A model generated the notes under the pieces. That model worked only from the letters and a program-made list of their open reading frames with translations, did no database searches and had not been told where the DNA came from. Positions 1-12,403 of a DNA stretch of 64,000 bases are shown here, one piece after another. The position numbers and the translations under genes are program-made. Every line of letters begins with the position of its first letter. The first letter of the stretch is position 1. Origin of the DNA: Plotosus lineatus (Eukaryota > Chordata > Actinopteri > Siluriformes > Plotosidae); the NCBI GenBank assembly GCA_024760905.1, contig CM045737.1, positions 12,564,726 to 12,628,725 on the forward strand. Reading direction: 5' to 3'.

Positions 1-1067
1 ATAATTCTATTTGTTTGTTTGTTTTGTTTTAATGGACGATTTACACTGTGCATGTTATATTCACTTCTTCACATTTCCTTGAAGGATTCTAGTAATTATG
101 GAGTGCAAGAATCCAATACTTTTGAAGTTAATATAAATGTTGCTGCAGGATTACAGCTGTACCCAAATATTTAGTTCTGTCCAACATAATGAGGATTTAG
201 AGTTTATTTTGGTTTTAATGTACCATGTGCTTTGACGTGATCGTACTGAGGACAATTTACTACAGCTGTAAATTTAGCATTTTGGATAACTGTTATGGTT
301 TTGTAATAAACATGCATACTTTTACATAAATACACTCACAACACACTCACAGCAAGTCCAGGAAGGCATCTCAACTAAACAAGCCTTCTAGCCTGGAATC
401 ATTAAACACCAGAAAGCACAATTACACGCTTTCCCCTGCAGCGTAATGAAGATAATAGTGTAAAACATGAAACACATTTGCCTTACAGATGAAACACAGC
501 TTTTAATGATACCAGTCCTCACTATCTTAGCCTGCAGTAAATATCCACTATAATCTCTTCAACATTTATGTTGACACTGTAAATAACGCGCACGCGTGAG
601 AGAGGAACGAGTCCATACAGCAGAAAAGAAATTAGAAACATGTTCATGACTTGGCCCTTGTTAAAAAAAATAGGATAGAAAAGAAAAAAAGAAAAGAAGA
701 ATGCTTGGAAAAAAAGTTCCTGGAATATAAGTCTGTATGTTTGTGTTGGTAAATGATAAAAGATTTTTTATCTGAACTTGTTCAAGATTGTATTTGGAAC
801 TGTTGATGGTCACTCACAGCTTCGAGAATGTTATTTTAACCCTTTTCTCTCTGATCGTCATGTTTCTTTTCTTGTTCCCAAACAAGAAATACATCATTTC
901 AGGTAAAATAGTAAGTGGGAGGGAATTAATTCATGGTAAAATTGTGCCAAAAAGTACATGCCAATTCGACTGAAGCGTTGATTAAGTGAACTTGTACTTG
1001 CACACGGAATTATGGGAAATAAACCGGCTCTCATTGCATCAAACACTAACCTGACAACTGTACACAG
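1..1067. other. Unassigned AT-rich sequence
   Basis: I see no recognisable gene, RNA or repeat family. The only open frame (788-973) is 61 codons with no familiar motif and is probably chance. Confidence 0.4.
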
Positions 1068-1089
1068 GCTTCAGTGCATCGTGTGTGTG

Positions 1090-1188
<99 letters not shown>

Positions 1189-1629
1189 TTTTTTTTATAT
1201 TCATCGAATTAAAAAACAAGGAAATTAAGGAACTATAGGGAAAAAAGGTAAATGGCGCAAAACAAGACCAATCATGCAAAAAATAAAAACAATAAAAAAA
1301 AATAAAAAAAAAAAAAAAACAAACAAAAAACAACCCAAAACTTCCCATCAAAACTAGCTACATTTTTGTGAGGTGCACATCTGAGTGCATGCACACGCAT
1401 CTGCGCATCTGTATGTGTGTGTATTTATATTTTATTTAGATTTTACGCATTGTTTTTTAATGTTTAACTGTCATTATTAGCATTTATAGCTTTGAATATG
1501 TATTTATTGATATTATATAAACATAGACATGTACATGTACGTCAGTCTATTGAATGAGCTTACTTTGTGGAATTTAGAGGTCGCGGGGGATCTCTGTCCC
1601 AATTAACAGCGGAAAGTGAAGGATCCCTG
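1068..1629 (-). mobile_element. TIR-B non-autonomous Tigger/pogo-like element
   Basis: The piece runs from the 'cttcagtgcatcgtg' end to the terminal motif GGATCCCTG at 1621-1629, which matches the inverted end seen intact at 33530 and 50818. Its interior (about 1330-1560) matches the other TIR-B copies. The outermost bases of the 5' side are missing and the region just inside has expanded into a GT/T tract. No transposase is encoded. The Tigger/pogo assignment is inferred from TA duplications and end sequence in better copies. Confidence 0.6.
1081..1196. repeat. (GT)n followed by poly-T
   Basis: About 46 GT units (1081-1172) run directly into a 25-base T tract (1172-1196). The tract lies inside the TIR-B element and accounts for the poly-Val/Cys and poly-His/Thr frames on the two strands. 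Confidence 0.97.
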
Positions 1630-2173
1630 CATATGTATATGTGTATATATACAGTTCTTCTGTAATCACCTCTTTAACTCATACTTTTCCACACATTTCC
1701 AGTTTTTGATAGTGTTTGAATTTCAATCAATCCTGTCTGGTTCTGTTTAGTTTGCTGACAAGTAAGAGCATGTGGTCTTAAATAGATAATGCCACAAACT
1801 CTAACCAAAGGCATACTCTATGTGAACAAGACAGAAGCACTATGATGCTGTGAATCCTAGATTTTATACATTTTTAATTAATGATCTAATTGATATGATG
1901 GGTCTAAGTAAGTACTTCGAGTCTTATTAGTTCTTTGTTAATCCTTGCCAGTCTGAACCAATTCGAGTTTTTCCTGATTGTATTGAGTTTGTATATTTTT
2001 CTGTGCAAAACTTGCATGTCTTGCTTCTGAATACCTGCCTTGCTTCTCATGCACTGCCTGCTTCTGTGACCTTTAACTTGGATGATCTCTACTGTGTTGT
2101 GTCTGATCATTTGACCTCTGCCTATCCTATGTTACAAACTGTAGACTGGCATATGATTTTAGAGATACATGTG
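1630..2173. other. Unassigned sequence
   Basis: No element or gene is recognised. Short frames on either strand (1904-2110, 2003-2200) overlap and have no known motif. Confidence 0.35.
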
Positions 2174-2299
2174 CAGGGATCCCACACTTTCCAAGGTTAA
2201 TGGGGACCGAGACCCCTGCGACCTCCGATTTCCGCAAAGTAGGATCGACCCCCTGAATGACATATACGTACATGTATATGTGTACATAATATCAATAAA
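2174..2299 (+). mobile_element. TIR-B fragment (left end)
   Basis: Begins with CAGGGATCCC and follows the TIR-B consensus through the 'acatgtatatgtgtacataatatcaa' region, then stops where the TIR-C element begins. The right half is absent. Confidence 0.6.
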
Positions 2300-3107
2300 A
2301 AAAATATTTTCCGGAATATACTTCATCCAGAGTACAAGTTGCATTGGAAAAAAAAAATGCATAATGAGATTTCCTTTCAGCTTTTTCCCCTTTTTAGGGG
2401 TCACAACAGCGAATGATTTGCACATTTGATTTGTCATAGGTTTTTACGTCTGATGCCCTTCCTGAACACAACCCTTTAGCAAGGGAGGGAAACACGCGGA
2501 CGGCTTTACAGCCTACTCTTTACGAAAGTCAGCATTGGTTCTTTTACATGAACCTTTTACCGTAGACAGTGAGAGACATGGCCCGCCTTTGAAAAAATGC
2601 ATATTAAAGAAGAAAGAATACTGTAACATATAAGTCACACTGGACTATAAGTCGCATACTCATGGAAGCTGTTTACCTGTTGACAAGCCTCTCCCTGATG
2701 TACGTTGCTCAAGCACCCATATGCGAACTCATTCCTCTAGCTGTGACAAGCTAGCTTTTAGCCCATGATTAGCTTTTTTTGTTTTCTTCGTTGCAGTAAT
2801 AATAATTTCTCCAGTCCCTCACAACTTTCTTGTTCACTTCAAAGTTTCTTGCGGCTGCTTGATTATCATTTTCTGCTGCATATTTCACTGCTTGCAGCTT
2901 GTAATCCACAGAATAGGATCTGGTACCCAAGCCTAGAGTGTGGTTGTGAGTGTAAAAATAACAAACATGTGAAATTATGTCTTATTATTATGACGAACAG
3001 AATTAGATGTACAATTACATTTCACATAGAAATCGCTCTTGAGTATAAGTCGCACCTTCAGCCAAAGTGTCAAAAAAAGTGTGACTTATAGTCCGGAAAA
3101 TACGGTA
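2300..3107 (-). mobile_element. TIR-C pogo-like element interrupted by a SINE-2
   Basis: The ends 'tattttccgga' (about 2305) and 'tccggaaaatacggta' (3091-3106) are inverted copies. The interior carries the 'actataagtcgca' motifs typical of a widespread fish family. On the minus strand, 2770-2925 reads as a BrkDBD/Psq-like helix-turn-helix (YKLQAVKYAAENDNQAAAR, then VVRDW), the expected N-terminus of a pogo-like transposase. The frame is broken and no catalytic domain is present. The SINE at 2364-2591 is nested in it. Confidence 0.6.
2364..2591 (-). mobile_element. SINE-2 (RTE-tailed), 5'-truncated
   Basis: Minus-strand SINE made of the RTE-like tail ('aggggtcacaacagcgaatgat' region) and the SINE body, truncated at 'ccttt'. 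It is flanked by the duplication AAAAAATGCATA at 2352-2363 and 2592-2603, which shows insertion into TIR-C. Confidence 0.75.
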
Positions 3108-3121
3108 CAATTTGGTACGGA

Positions 3122-3597
3122 TTGATACAGTACAGATGAACCCTCCCTGACTAATGTACACATACATGTACATGTGTATATAATATCAATAAATACATAT
3201 TCAATGCTATAAATGATTATAATAACAATTACACATTCAAAAATAATGCATAAGATGAAAATAAAATATAAATACACACACATACAGATGTGCGCACACA
3301 GACAGATGTGCATGCAGACACTCAGGTATGCACCTCACATAAAAATGTAAGTAATTTTGTTTGGGGGTGGTGGGGGTTGGGTTGTTTTTGATTTTGTTTA
3401 TTTGGAAGTTTTTTGTTTGTTTGTTTGTTTTTTTTTTTGCATAAATGTCCTTGTTTTGTGACATTTTCCTTAAAGTTTTCCCTATTTTTCCTTAATTTCT
3501 TTATTTTTTTATTTTTTGATGAATATTTTTGTAAAACCCACAATGCACTGAAGCTGCAGGCACTGAAGCACGACGTAGCGCGGGATCACTATATATA
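3122..3597 (+). mobile_element. TIR-B element, degraded left end
   Basis: Matches other TIR-B copies across 'ataaatacatattcaatgct' (3187) and the pyrimidine-rich right part, ending in GGGATCACTATA. The left terminal repeat is diverged. No coding capacity. Confidence 0.6.
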
Positions 3598-5235
<1,638 letters not shown>

Positions 5236-5556
5236 TGAGGCGGCACAGTGGTAAGATGCCCACCTCACAACAAGAAATGTTCTGGAAGGGTGTTTCTGGT
5301 TGAAGTTCACATGTTCTTCTTGTACTTGCGTGGGTTTCTTCCAGGTATTCCAATTTCCTCTGACGGTCCAAATGCATTCACTTTAAGCTGTCTGTCATAA
5401 ATTGCCCTTTGGTGTGAGTGTGAACACTTGTGTTTATGTTGGCCCACTGGTGAGCTATTCAGAGTCTACCCTGCTTTCATCTAGAATCAGACGAGATAGG
5501 CTCCAGCCTCTCCACAACCATATTAGGGTTCAGTAGATCGGCAAATGAATGAATTA
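5236..5556 (+). mobile_element. SINE-D, degraded
   Basis: Begins with 'ggcggcacagtggtaag' and follows the SINE-D order: tRNA-like head, 'cctcacaacaagaa', the 'catgttcttcttgt' body, then an L2-like tail ending in 'aaatgaatgaatta'. Many substitutions indicate an old copy. Confidence 0.65.
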
Positions 5557-5681
5557 TGTAATGGCTGTTCAGAGTATTTGGGTGACTTTTTGTAAATGAA
5601 GAATCAAAACAGGACTTTTACCCATCAAATCTCAATTAAATATGGTTTTAGGTGGTAATTACTGTATGTTCCTTGAATACA

Positions 5682-5860
5682 CAGGGACTCCAGAATTATT
5701 GGCACTCTCATATTTAAAGGTTTAACTGGTTTCTGTAACCTTGTAGAAGAGTTGAACACATCAAATCACACCTCAGTCAATGGCAGTAGGTGCCAACCAG
5801 AGCAAAATATTATGCTGCTATACTACTTTTCTGATGTTTTATTTGAAATTTAAATTTGAA
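5682..5860 (+). mobile_element. Tc1/mariner terminal fragment
   Basis: The start 'cacagggactccagaatta' resembles the inverse of the Tc1 right end at about 27680-27700. The rest is non-coding, and no matching opposite end is visible before TIR-A begins at 5863. Confidence 0.4.
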
Positions 5861-5862
5861 TA

Positions 5863-6739
5863 CAGAATAAACCTCAGTTTACGAAATTAATCCGTTCCAG
5901 CGCCTTTTTCGTAACCTGCATTTTACATGTAAAACGCGTGATTCGTTCCAAGGCTCCCAATACTACCCCATAAACCCTTTAAAAATTATAAAATTACACC
6001 AATTTTGTATGAAATATGAAATATATGTTAAAAGTAAAAGAAAATTACCTCCTTCATGAGGTCCTTAAATATGGCGGTTGCTTTTTCCAAAATAATCGCT
6101 TCCATCACTGTATATCTGGCATTTTTTTCTCCTTTATCTGAAGCAGTAACAGTCTCTCCATCTTGTCGTTCAGTGCCGACCTCTTCTTTGCTTCAATATC
6201 ATCCCAATTGTAGAGGGGTTTTGGCCATACTCTGTTGCGGTTTCACTCAACTGCATCCCACTTTTATATGTTTTTATCATCTCCTGGTTTACTTTTATTG
6301 ATAACAGAGCCCGGTTCTTCTTTTCAGTCTCATCGGGAATCACTTTCTTGGGGCTCATGATTAATAACGGAAAATAACGCTGCAATAAGCACACTCAAAA
6401 AACTCACGAAACTCACAAACCAACAGTACAACTCTCCTTCACACATGTGACAAACAATAGGTCGAAGGCACACGAAAAGCATTATGAGTACAGTGCTGTA
6501 TTATGGTGATTCAGCGCCCTCCTAGCCAATGGGATTCTAGTGGGCAGGGTGCTGGGAGACAACCAATGGGAAAGCAACTCATGCATTGTTTGAATGTTTG
6601 AATGGCGCATTTGAATTTTTCAGATGGCGCTTTCGTAACGTGAACTTGTTTCGTATCCAGAGACAAAAAATTTCGATAAATGCGTTTCGTTGCCTGAATT
6701 TTTCATTTGGTGAGACTTTCGTAAAGTGAGATACCACTG
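5863..6739 (-). mobile_element. TIR-A Tigger-like element, copy 1
   Basis: Inverted ends are CAGAATAAACCTCAGTTTACG on the left and 'aaagtgagataccactg' on the right, with TA on both sides (5861-5862 and 6740-6741). It encodes a CENP-B-type DNA-binding N-terminus on the minus strand but no DDE domain, so it is an internally deleted Tigger derivative. Confidence 0.75.
6170..6394 (-). pseudogene. Tigger transposase N-terminus (TIR-A copy 1)
   Basis: The frame contains MSPKKVIPDETEKKNRALL followed by a helix-turn-helix stretch (KVNQEMIKTYKSGMQLSET). Pogo/Tigger transposases and CENP-B use this domain to bind terminal repeats. It ends in a short unrelated tail (RRGRH). The catalytic DDE domain is missing, so it cannot transpose. 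The true start is probably the Met of MSPKK rather than the first Met of the frame. Confidence 0.7.
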
Positions 6740-6741
6740 TA

Positions 6742-7462
6742 TAAGAAATTTGAAGAATTTAAATGTATATTTAAATCATTGGGTTTTATTTTCATATTTC
6801 ACCAACAAGTATCCACTACTTTTTATGAAGGATGCCAAAAATGATACAGCCTATTATTTTGAGGTATTAACAACAACTGCAATGAGTCTGACTCCAAACA
6901 CTAACCCAATTGGACCTATATCAACTTATTTACAGGTTTTTTTTTGTTTGTTTGTTTTTTTTTTAATTATTATTTCTGTCTTATTTACGTTCTTCAATGC
7001 CATTCACAGAATAAGAGAATGAAGAAGCTCTCTTCAGCATCTTTTAAATCTTTATTATCCCTGGTGATCTTGCTAGTAGCTTCTTATTTAGGTCCTGACA
7101 ATGTTCTAATACTGTAAGTGAAATGAGTAGTCTAATTAAAACTCTTCTCCTGAATGATACCATTCATTTCAGGCATTTAGAACTCAGGACGTTACAACAC
7201 CAAGCTGCTCTTCACACGAAGACATTTCTGGGGAAACTGCATCACCAGTTGTTGTTCTTCTTCTTCACCACATTACATTTCATTGAATGACTCATCTGTC
7301 AGTGTTGCTTCACAGTTAGTGAGTGGACAACCAGAAACCACTTGCGTAGTGTTTCAGATGTGGTGGGCTTTCTTGGTCATTAGAGCTGATAGAAGAAATT
7401 AATTTACAAGTCATTAATAAGAAAATAATGTCAGTATTATATCTGTCTAAGAACTTCTAGAG
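6742..7462. other. Unassigned sequence
   Basis: The 98-codon frame at 6726-7022 overlaps the end of TIR-A and has no recognised domain. No repeat family is visible. Confidence 0.35.
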
Positions 7463-7803
7463 GCAGTGGTGGCCTGGTGGTAGAAGGTGCTGTGATCGCC
7501 AATCTTAGGGTTGGGGGTTCGAGTCCCACTCTCCACAAGGTTGTCACTGTCCCCCCAGTGCAGCTAACTGGGTTATCAAAGGCCGAATATGTCTCTCACT
7601 GTCTATGGTGTGAGGTTCATGTAAAAGAACCATTGCTGACTCTGGACAAGAGTAGCTGCATAGCCATCAGCATGTTTCCACCGTGTGATGGCCTGGCAAG
7701 CTGTCCAGGGTGTACTCTGCCCTCGCCCAGAGTCGGCCGGGATGGGCGCCAACCACCCTGCCACCCTAGCTAGGATTAAGCAGTTCAGAAAACGAGTGAA
7801 TGA
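7463..7803 (+). mobile_element. SINE-1, full length
   Basis: tRNA-like head with an A-box-like 'tggcctggtggtag' and B box GGTTCGAGTCC, a central body ('gtgcagctaactgggttatc'), and an L2-like tail ('gatggcctggcaagctgtcc' to 'ggattaagcagttcagaa') ending in a GAATGA-type terminus. The RNA polymerase III promoter role is known for such heads. Confidence 0.85.
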
Positions 7804-7821
7804 AGTTTCCATATTATTAGT

Positions 7822-8008
7822 CATTCATTCATTCATTTTCTGATTAGGCAAGCGGGGAGGCTGGCACCCATCTCAGCCGACTCTGGGATAGAACAGAGAG
7901 TACACCCTGAACACCTCGCCAGGCCATCGCAGGGCAGAAACGCGTCACACTAATAGACAGTGAGAGATATGGTCTGCCTTTGATAACTCAGTTAGCTGCA
8001 CTGGGGCA

Positions 8009-8010
<2 letters not shown>
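7822..8010 (-). mobile_element. SINE-1, headless copy
   Basis: Starts with the (CATT)n tail and reads backwards through the L2-like tail and body to 'gttagctgcactgggg', where the tRNA-like head should begin but does not. It lies tail-to-tail with the previous SINE and abuts a TTA repeat. Confidence 0.8.

Positions 8011-8065
<55 letters not shown>
8011..8065. repeat. (TTA)n microsatellite
   Basis: About 18 trinucleotide units directly joined to the truncated end of the preceding SINE. Confidence 0.97.
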
Positions 8066-8568
8066 GTATTTACTAGGACGACTCTATACAAACTGGCATG
8101 CAAATTATAATGTAGATATATAGTTTGAAGTTTGTTGAAGGTAATTTATTTATGAAGGAACATTCCAGTGTGACTTTTGAATGAACTCGCTCTTCTCTGC
8201 TTATGACTCAAAGACAGTATGACAGGCTAATATGAATGAGTTGTGTATGACTGTTTCTCTAGAAACATGTTTTATTAAAAGGCCACACCCTTCTATTAAC
8301 GCCAATTTTCGTGGAATAAATTTCAGTCAAGTCCCATACAATGCTTTACATCATATGTACTTTATTAGGAATAAAATAACTGCAATTTCTATTATCGTAC
8401 CACTATAGTCATCCAACCAATGGGGAAGCCCACATACGTCCAAAGCATTCAACTCATATGGGATAATTACTTCCACAGAAATAGACTGCATTCATAGTTA
8501 GCAGATGCCATGTATGAAAACATGTGGCATAAGCCCGTTACTAATTTTTCACCCTGAAATCAAGGCAC

Positions 8569-8571
<3 letters not shown>
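8066..8571. other. Unassigned sequence
   Basis: No gene or repeat family recognised. Confidence 0.35.
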
Positions 8572-8665
<94 letters not shown>

Positions 8666-8682
8666 GTATATGTATATCTATG
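8572..8682. repeat. (AT)n microsatellite
   Basis: An uninterrupted AT run to 8659 is followed by TATATG variants. It explains the poly-Ile/Tyr frames on both strands. Confidence 0.98.
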
Positions 8683-9015
8683 TGTGTGTAAATAAAGCAC
8701 TGAAACCCTACAATAGCCCAAGTTTGTGTGAGAGTGAGCTTGAAAATGACACAGTGGCACAACAAGGTTTTATTTACTCATCGGCCCCTGGGTACTAAAG
8801 CACTTGTATCATATTTCTTATTGCAGGAGGCCGCTTCCAAACAGACCAAACATAGAAAAAGGAAACAGCGGACACAGGAGCCCCACAAGAATCTGCACAC
8901 CCTCATCTTTGCTTTGCATGCACATGCATACGTGTAGATTTAAAACTCACACACACGCTTATACTGGTATATAAACAATACTCAAGCATGTAAACGTCGA
9001 TCACCTTAAAATAAT
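8683..9015. other. Unassigned sequence with one SINE target copy
   Basis: Nothing recognised except GATCACCTTAAAATAAT at 8999-9015, the left duplication of the SINE-2 that follows. Confidence 0.4.
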
Positions 9016-9374
9016 CTTCTTCTTTTCCTTTCGGCTGTTCCCTTTTTCAGGGGTCGCCACAGTGAATCCTCGCATATTCGATTTGGCGCAGGTTTTTGTT
9101 ACGTCGGATGCCCTTCCTGGCACAACCCTTTAGTAGAGGGAAGAAACACGCTGACGGCTATTCAGCTACTCTTTGAAAAAGTCATCAATGGTTCTTTTAC
9201 ATGAACCTCACACCATAGTCAGTGAGAGACATGGTTGGCCATTGATAACCATTAGCTGCAGTGTGTGTGTGTGTGTGTGGGGGGGCAGTGACAGCCTTGT
9301 GGAGAGTGGGACTCGAACCACCAACCCTAGGATCAGTGATCTAGTACCTTTTACCACCAGGCCACCACTACCCT
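9016..9374 (-). mobile_element. SINE-2 (RTE-tailed), full length
   Basis: Reads from the RTE-like tail (cttcttcttttcctttcggc) through the body to the tRNA-like head ('ggactcgaacc' B-box complement, 9310). The 17-base target GATCACCTTRAAATAAT flanks it at 8999-9015 and 9375-9391. A short GT/G tract occupies the C-rich linker between head and body. Confidence 0.85.
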
Positions 9375-9401
9375 GATCACCTTGAAATAATAATAATAAT
9401 A

Positions 9402-9605
9402 TGCCCCAGTGCAGCTAACTGGGTTATCAAAGGCCGGCGATGTCTCTCACTGTCTATGGTGTGAGTTGTATCTGCCCTGTGTTGGCCTGGCAAGGTGTCC
9501 ATGGTGTATTCTCTGCCCTCATCCAGAGTCGGCTGAGATGGGCGTCAGCCTCCCCACTACTCTAATTCGGATTAAGCAGTTCAGAAAATGAATGACTGAA
9601 TGAAT
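9402..9605 (+). mobile_element. SINE-1, headless copy
   Basis: Begins exactly at 'ccccagtgcagctaactggg', lacks the tRNA-like head and part of the body, and ends with the L2-like tail and GAATGA repeats. Confidence 0.8.
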
Positions 9606-9617
9606 AATAATATGAAA

Positions 9618-10271
9618 ACTTCATTCACTCATTTTCTGAACCGTTTAATCCTAGGTAGGGTAGCAAGGTGGCTGGCACCCAACCCTGCTGACTCTGGGCA
9701 AGGGCAGAGTACACCCTGGACAGCTTGCCAGGCCAGCACAGGGTGGAAACACGCTGACAGCTATGCAGATACTCTTGTCCAGAGTCAGCAATGGTTCTTT
9801 TACATGAACCTCACACTATAGACAGTGAGAGACATGGTCCGTGGGATTTTTTTATACCCAAGCCATAGCGGCTCATCAGGGCGGTGCTTATCCCCGGTTT
9901 CTGTAGCGTGAAGCAACTAGGAGTTCAACTCCTCCTGGATGGGACGCTAGTCCATCGCAGGTTACCTTCCCAGTATATTTTACTGATACCCATTTATACT
10001 GCTGGGTGAACAGAGGCACACTTGTGGTTAAGACCTTGCCCAGGGGTCTTTGCACAGTGAGGGTCTCAGTGGGATTTGAACTCACAACCTCCCAATCATG
10101 AGCACAGCACCCTAACCACATAAGAGACATGGTCGGCCTTTGAAAACCCAGTTAGCTGCAACGGGGTCGGGGTGGGGGTTGGCAGTAACAACCTTGTGGA
10201 GAATGGGACTCGAACCGTCAACCTTAGGATCAGTGATCCAGTACCTTTTGCCACCAGGCCACCCCTGCCCT
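9618..10271 (-). mobile_element. SINE-1 interrupted by another SINE
   Basis: The tail and body (9618-9839) continue at 10123 to the head at about 10265. A third copy of the target sequence (GATCACCTTGAAATAAT, 10272-10288) follows the head. The 283-bp interruption has its own duplication. Confidence 0.8.
9840..10122 (-). mobile_element. Different tRNA-derived SINE nested in SINE-1
   Basis: Flanked by AGAGACATGGTC at 9828-9839 and 10123-10134. On the minus strand it starts with a tRNA-like head ('tgtggttagggtgctgtg', B-box-like 'gagttcaaatccc'). A body follows with 'gatggactagcgtcccatcc', and it ends in a T-rich (plus strand) terminus. The fish SINE family is not named. Confidence 0.75.
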
Positions 10272-10400
10272 GATCACCTTGAAATAATAATCAGTGTAAT
10301 TTAGTACTTGTGAATGCCTTTCTATAAATATTATTTGGCTCCAGTTTATTTGTTAGTCACACCGACTCTGTCATGATTGACACCGCCTTGTGTTTAGGGT

Positions 10401-10404
<4 letters not shown>

Positions 10405-10486
<82 letters not shown>
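10405..10486. repeat. (TC)n microsatellite
   Basis: About 40 TC units. The poly-Ser/Leu and Arg/Glu frames here are artefacts. Confidence 0.98.
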
Positions 10487-10489
<3 letters not shown>

Positions 10490-11081
10490 GTTCCCCTCCC
10501 ATGCTTGGTATTGCCACCTCCAGAGAGTGGTAGGCAGGTGCTGGTTCATATAACTTTTCTGTACCCTCTCCCCCACATTCCTGCTCCTTACATTCGTGCC
10601 ATATCAATATCGCGGACCGTCCCTCATAGCTCAGCTCTTCTCCAGCATCAAAGAACCTCACTGAGTCAGAGTGCGTAGTAATGCGATAACGTGATGATAT
10701 GACAGCAAGCACATACCCTTCAGATATAGGCAGGAACCTTCTCGGCCAATAGCCAGCCTCATGATAGCATAGTTTCCATAACTCTGCTGGAAATGAAAGT
10801 CAATATACAGAGCTATAAATGTTGTGCAGCTACTTGTTTAATTCCATCCATATGTCCGAGCTTTAATATCACTGTGTGTTCCTGAGAGCACCTCAGAAAA
10901 TATTATTAAAGCAATGTAAGTATGCTGGTTACCTGTAATGTTACAAAAAAAATACACCGCTGTGCTCTGTTATGTGCTGTGGTTATATTATACCAATATG
11001 ATCAGTATTGTTAAATGGTCTTGGAGCACAGAGAACACATTATTGTTAAATTAAATTGAATGAATCTTAAGGAAGTGGTGG
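10487..11081. other. Unassigned sequence
   Basis: A C-rich stretch near 10490-10640 and otherwise AT-rich DNA. No family recognised. Confidence 0.35.
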
Positions 11082-11425
11082 GCAGTGGTGGTATAGTGGT
11101 ATAAAGCGCTGGATCGCTGATCTAAACGTTGGGGGTTCGAGTCCCACTCTCCACAAGGTTGTCACTGCCGCCGCCCCCCCATTCTCATCAGTTTGTCACT
11201 GCCCCCCCTACCCCCCGCCCACCCCCACCCGGGCAGCTAACTCTTCATGTAAAATAACTGTGTATGCAGGGTATCTGCATAGCCGTCAGTATGTTTCTGC
11301 CCCGTAATGGCCTGGTGAGTCGTCAAGGGTGTACTCTGTGCTTGCCCAGAGTTGGCTGAGATGGGTGCCAGCCTCCTCTGCAACCCTAATTAGGATTAAG
11401 TGGTTCAGAAAATGACTGAATGGAA
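11082..11425 (+). mobile_element. SINE-1, full length, with duplicated C-rich linker
   Basis: Head, B box GGTTCGAGTCC and L2-like tail are present. The linker 'gttgtcactgcc' occurs twice (11159 and 11192) separated by C runs, and part of the body is lost. Confidence 0.8.
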
Positions 11426-11759
11426 TTAAAAAAAAAAAGAAAAAAGCTTTTTCTTTTATTAAATCACAAACATAAGTTTGACTTCAGTTTTCTGGACATT
11501 GACGTCATTTTTATTGGAACCAGCTTATATTTGTCAGTTAAGGCAAAAGTTGAGCACAATGTGAAAGAAATGGTGTAAAAAAAAAAAAAAAAAAAAAAAA
11601 AGGATTTTGATGTAGCAGAGAACCTCATCCCAATTTAAACACCGCTCTGTCATGTACTGGCATTGCTTTTTGTTTCTTTGTTTGTTGTATGTTTTTTTTT
11701 TTTTTTCAAATTTTGCACAAGAGGCCCTGGGAACACTGTTAATATGTATAAAGCATCAT
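11426..11759. other. Unassigned A/T-rich sequence
   Basis: Contains a 24-base A tract (11578-11601) and a T tract near 11693. It may be the outer part of the Tc1 remnant that follows, but I cannot show that. Confidence 0.35.
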
Positions 11760-12045
11760 GTTCCCCATGAAGTATCAAGAGATTTCTAAATTAAAATATG
11801 ACTATCAGTGCCAGGAAGAAAAAAAAAACTGGTTGAAGGGCTTAGATTTTCCCCCAGGACTGTGATCAAAAATTCATGTCCAAATACACACAAACTGTGT
11901 TTCAATGACAACCGAATCAAACTCTTAACATGGACATCCCAGTCCCCTGACACAACCCCGATTGAAAACAAGGCAAGAAAGCAAGGGGAGGGGCCACATA
12001 AGAGGACATTGGATCCAAGGGGACATTACTAAAGACATTACATAT
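11760..12045 (+). pseudogene. Tc1/mariner transposase remnant
   Basis: The plus-strand frame from 11808 reads VEGLRFSPRTVIKNSCPN and then RIKLLTWTSQSPDTTPIENK. This resembles the SPDLNPIENLW box around the last DDE catalytic region of Tc1 transposases. The tryptophan and everything after it are lost. No intact protein can be made. Confidence 0.6.
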
Positions 12046-12149
12046 TGAGATGTTGTCTTCGATTTAGTACAGTGGATTCTCATAATATATTAAAGGAGAA
12101 GTGATCAGTGTAAGAATTACTGTAAAAAAAACATGCTAATTACTGTAAA

Positions 12150-12400
12150 CACAGCTACAGGCCTCACAGCAGGAGGGGCCTGTGTACAAGTGGTGGACTC
12201 AGGTTTCTTCGAGGTACTCCAGTCTTCTCCCAATTTAAAGACATCCACATAAGCCCTAAGTTTTGGTGGGAATATCTGTGTTGACCCTGCAATGGTCTGG
12301 TGAGCTTTTCAGGGTGGATCCTGATCTTCGCCCAGTTGTAGGCAAGATCGGGTTTAGCCTTCCTGTAAGTCTGAGGACTCAGTGGTCCAGCAAAAATGAA
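12150..12400 (+). mobile_element. SINE-D or L2-like tail, degraded
   Basis: Follows SINE-D order from 'ggtttcttcgaggtactcc' to 'gcaatggtctggtgagc' and an eroded tail. The head is not recognisable. Confidence 0.5.
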
Positions 12401-12403
12401 ATA

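Noticed and set aside
1012..1351. Opposing poly-Val/Cys and poly-His/Thr frames
   Set aside because: They are translations of the GT/T microsatellite. The same applies to frames over 4066-4383, 8505-8798, 10371-10712, 22485-22786, 27496-27990, 32463-32654, 43257-43629, 48388-48597 and 61102-61421.
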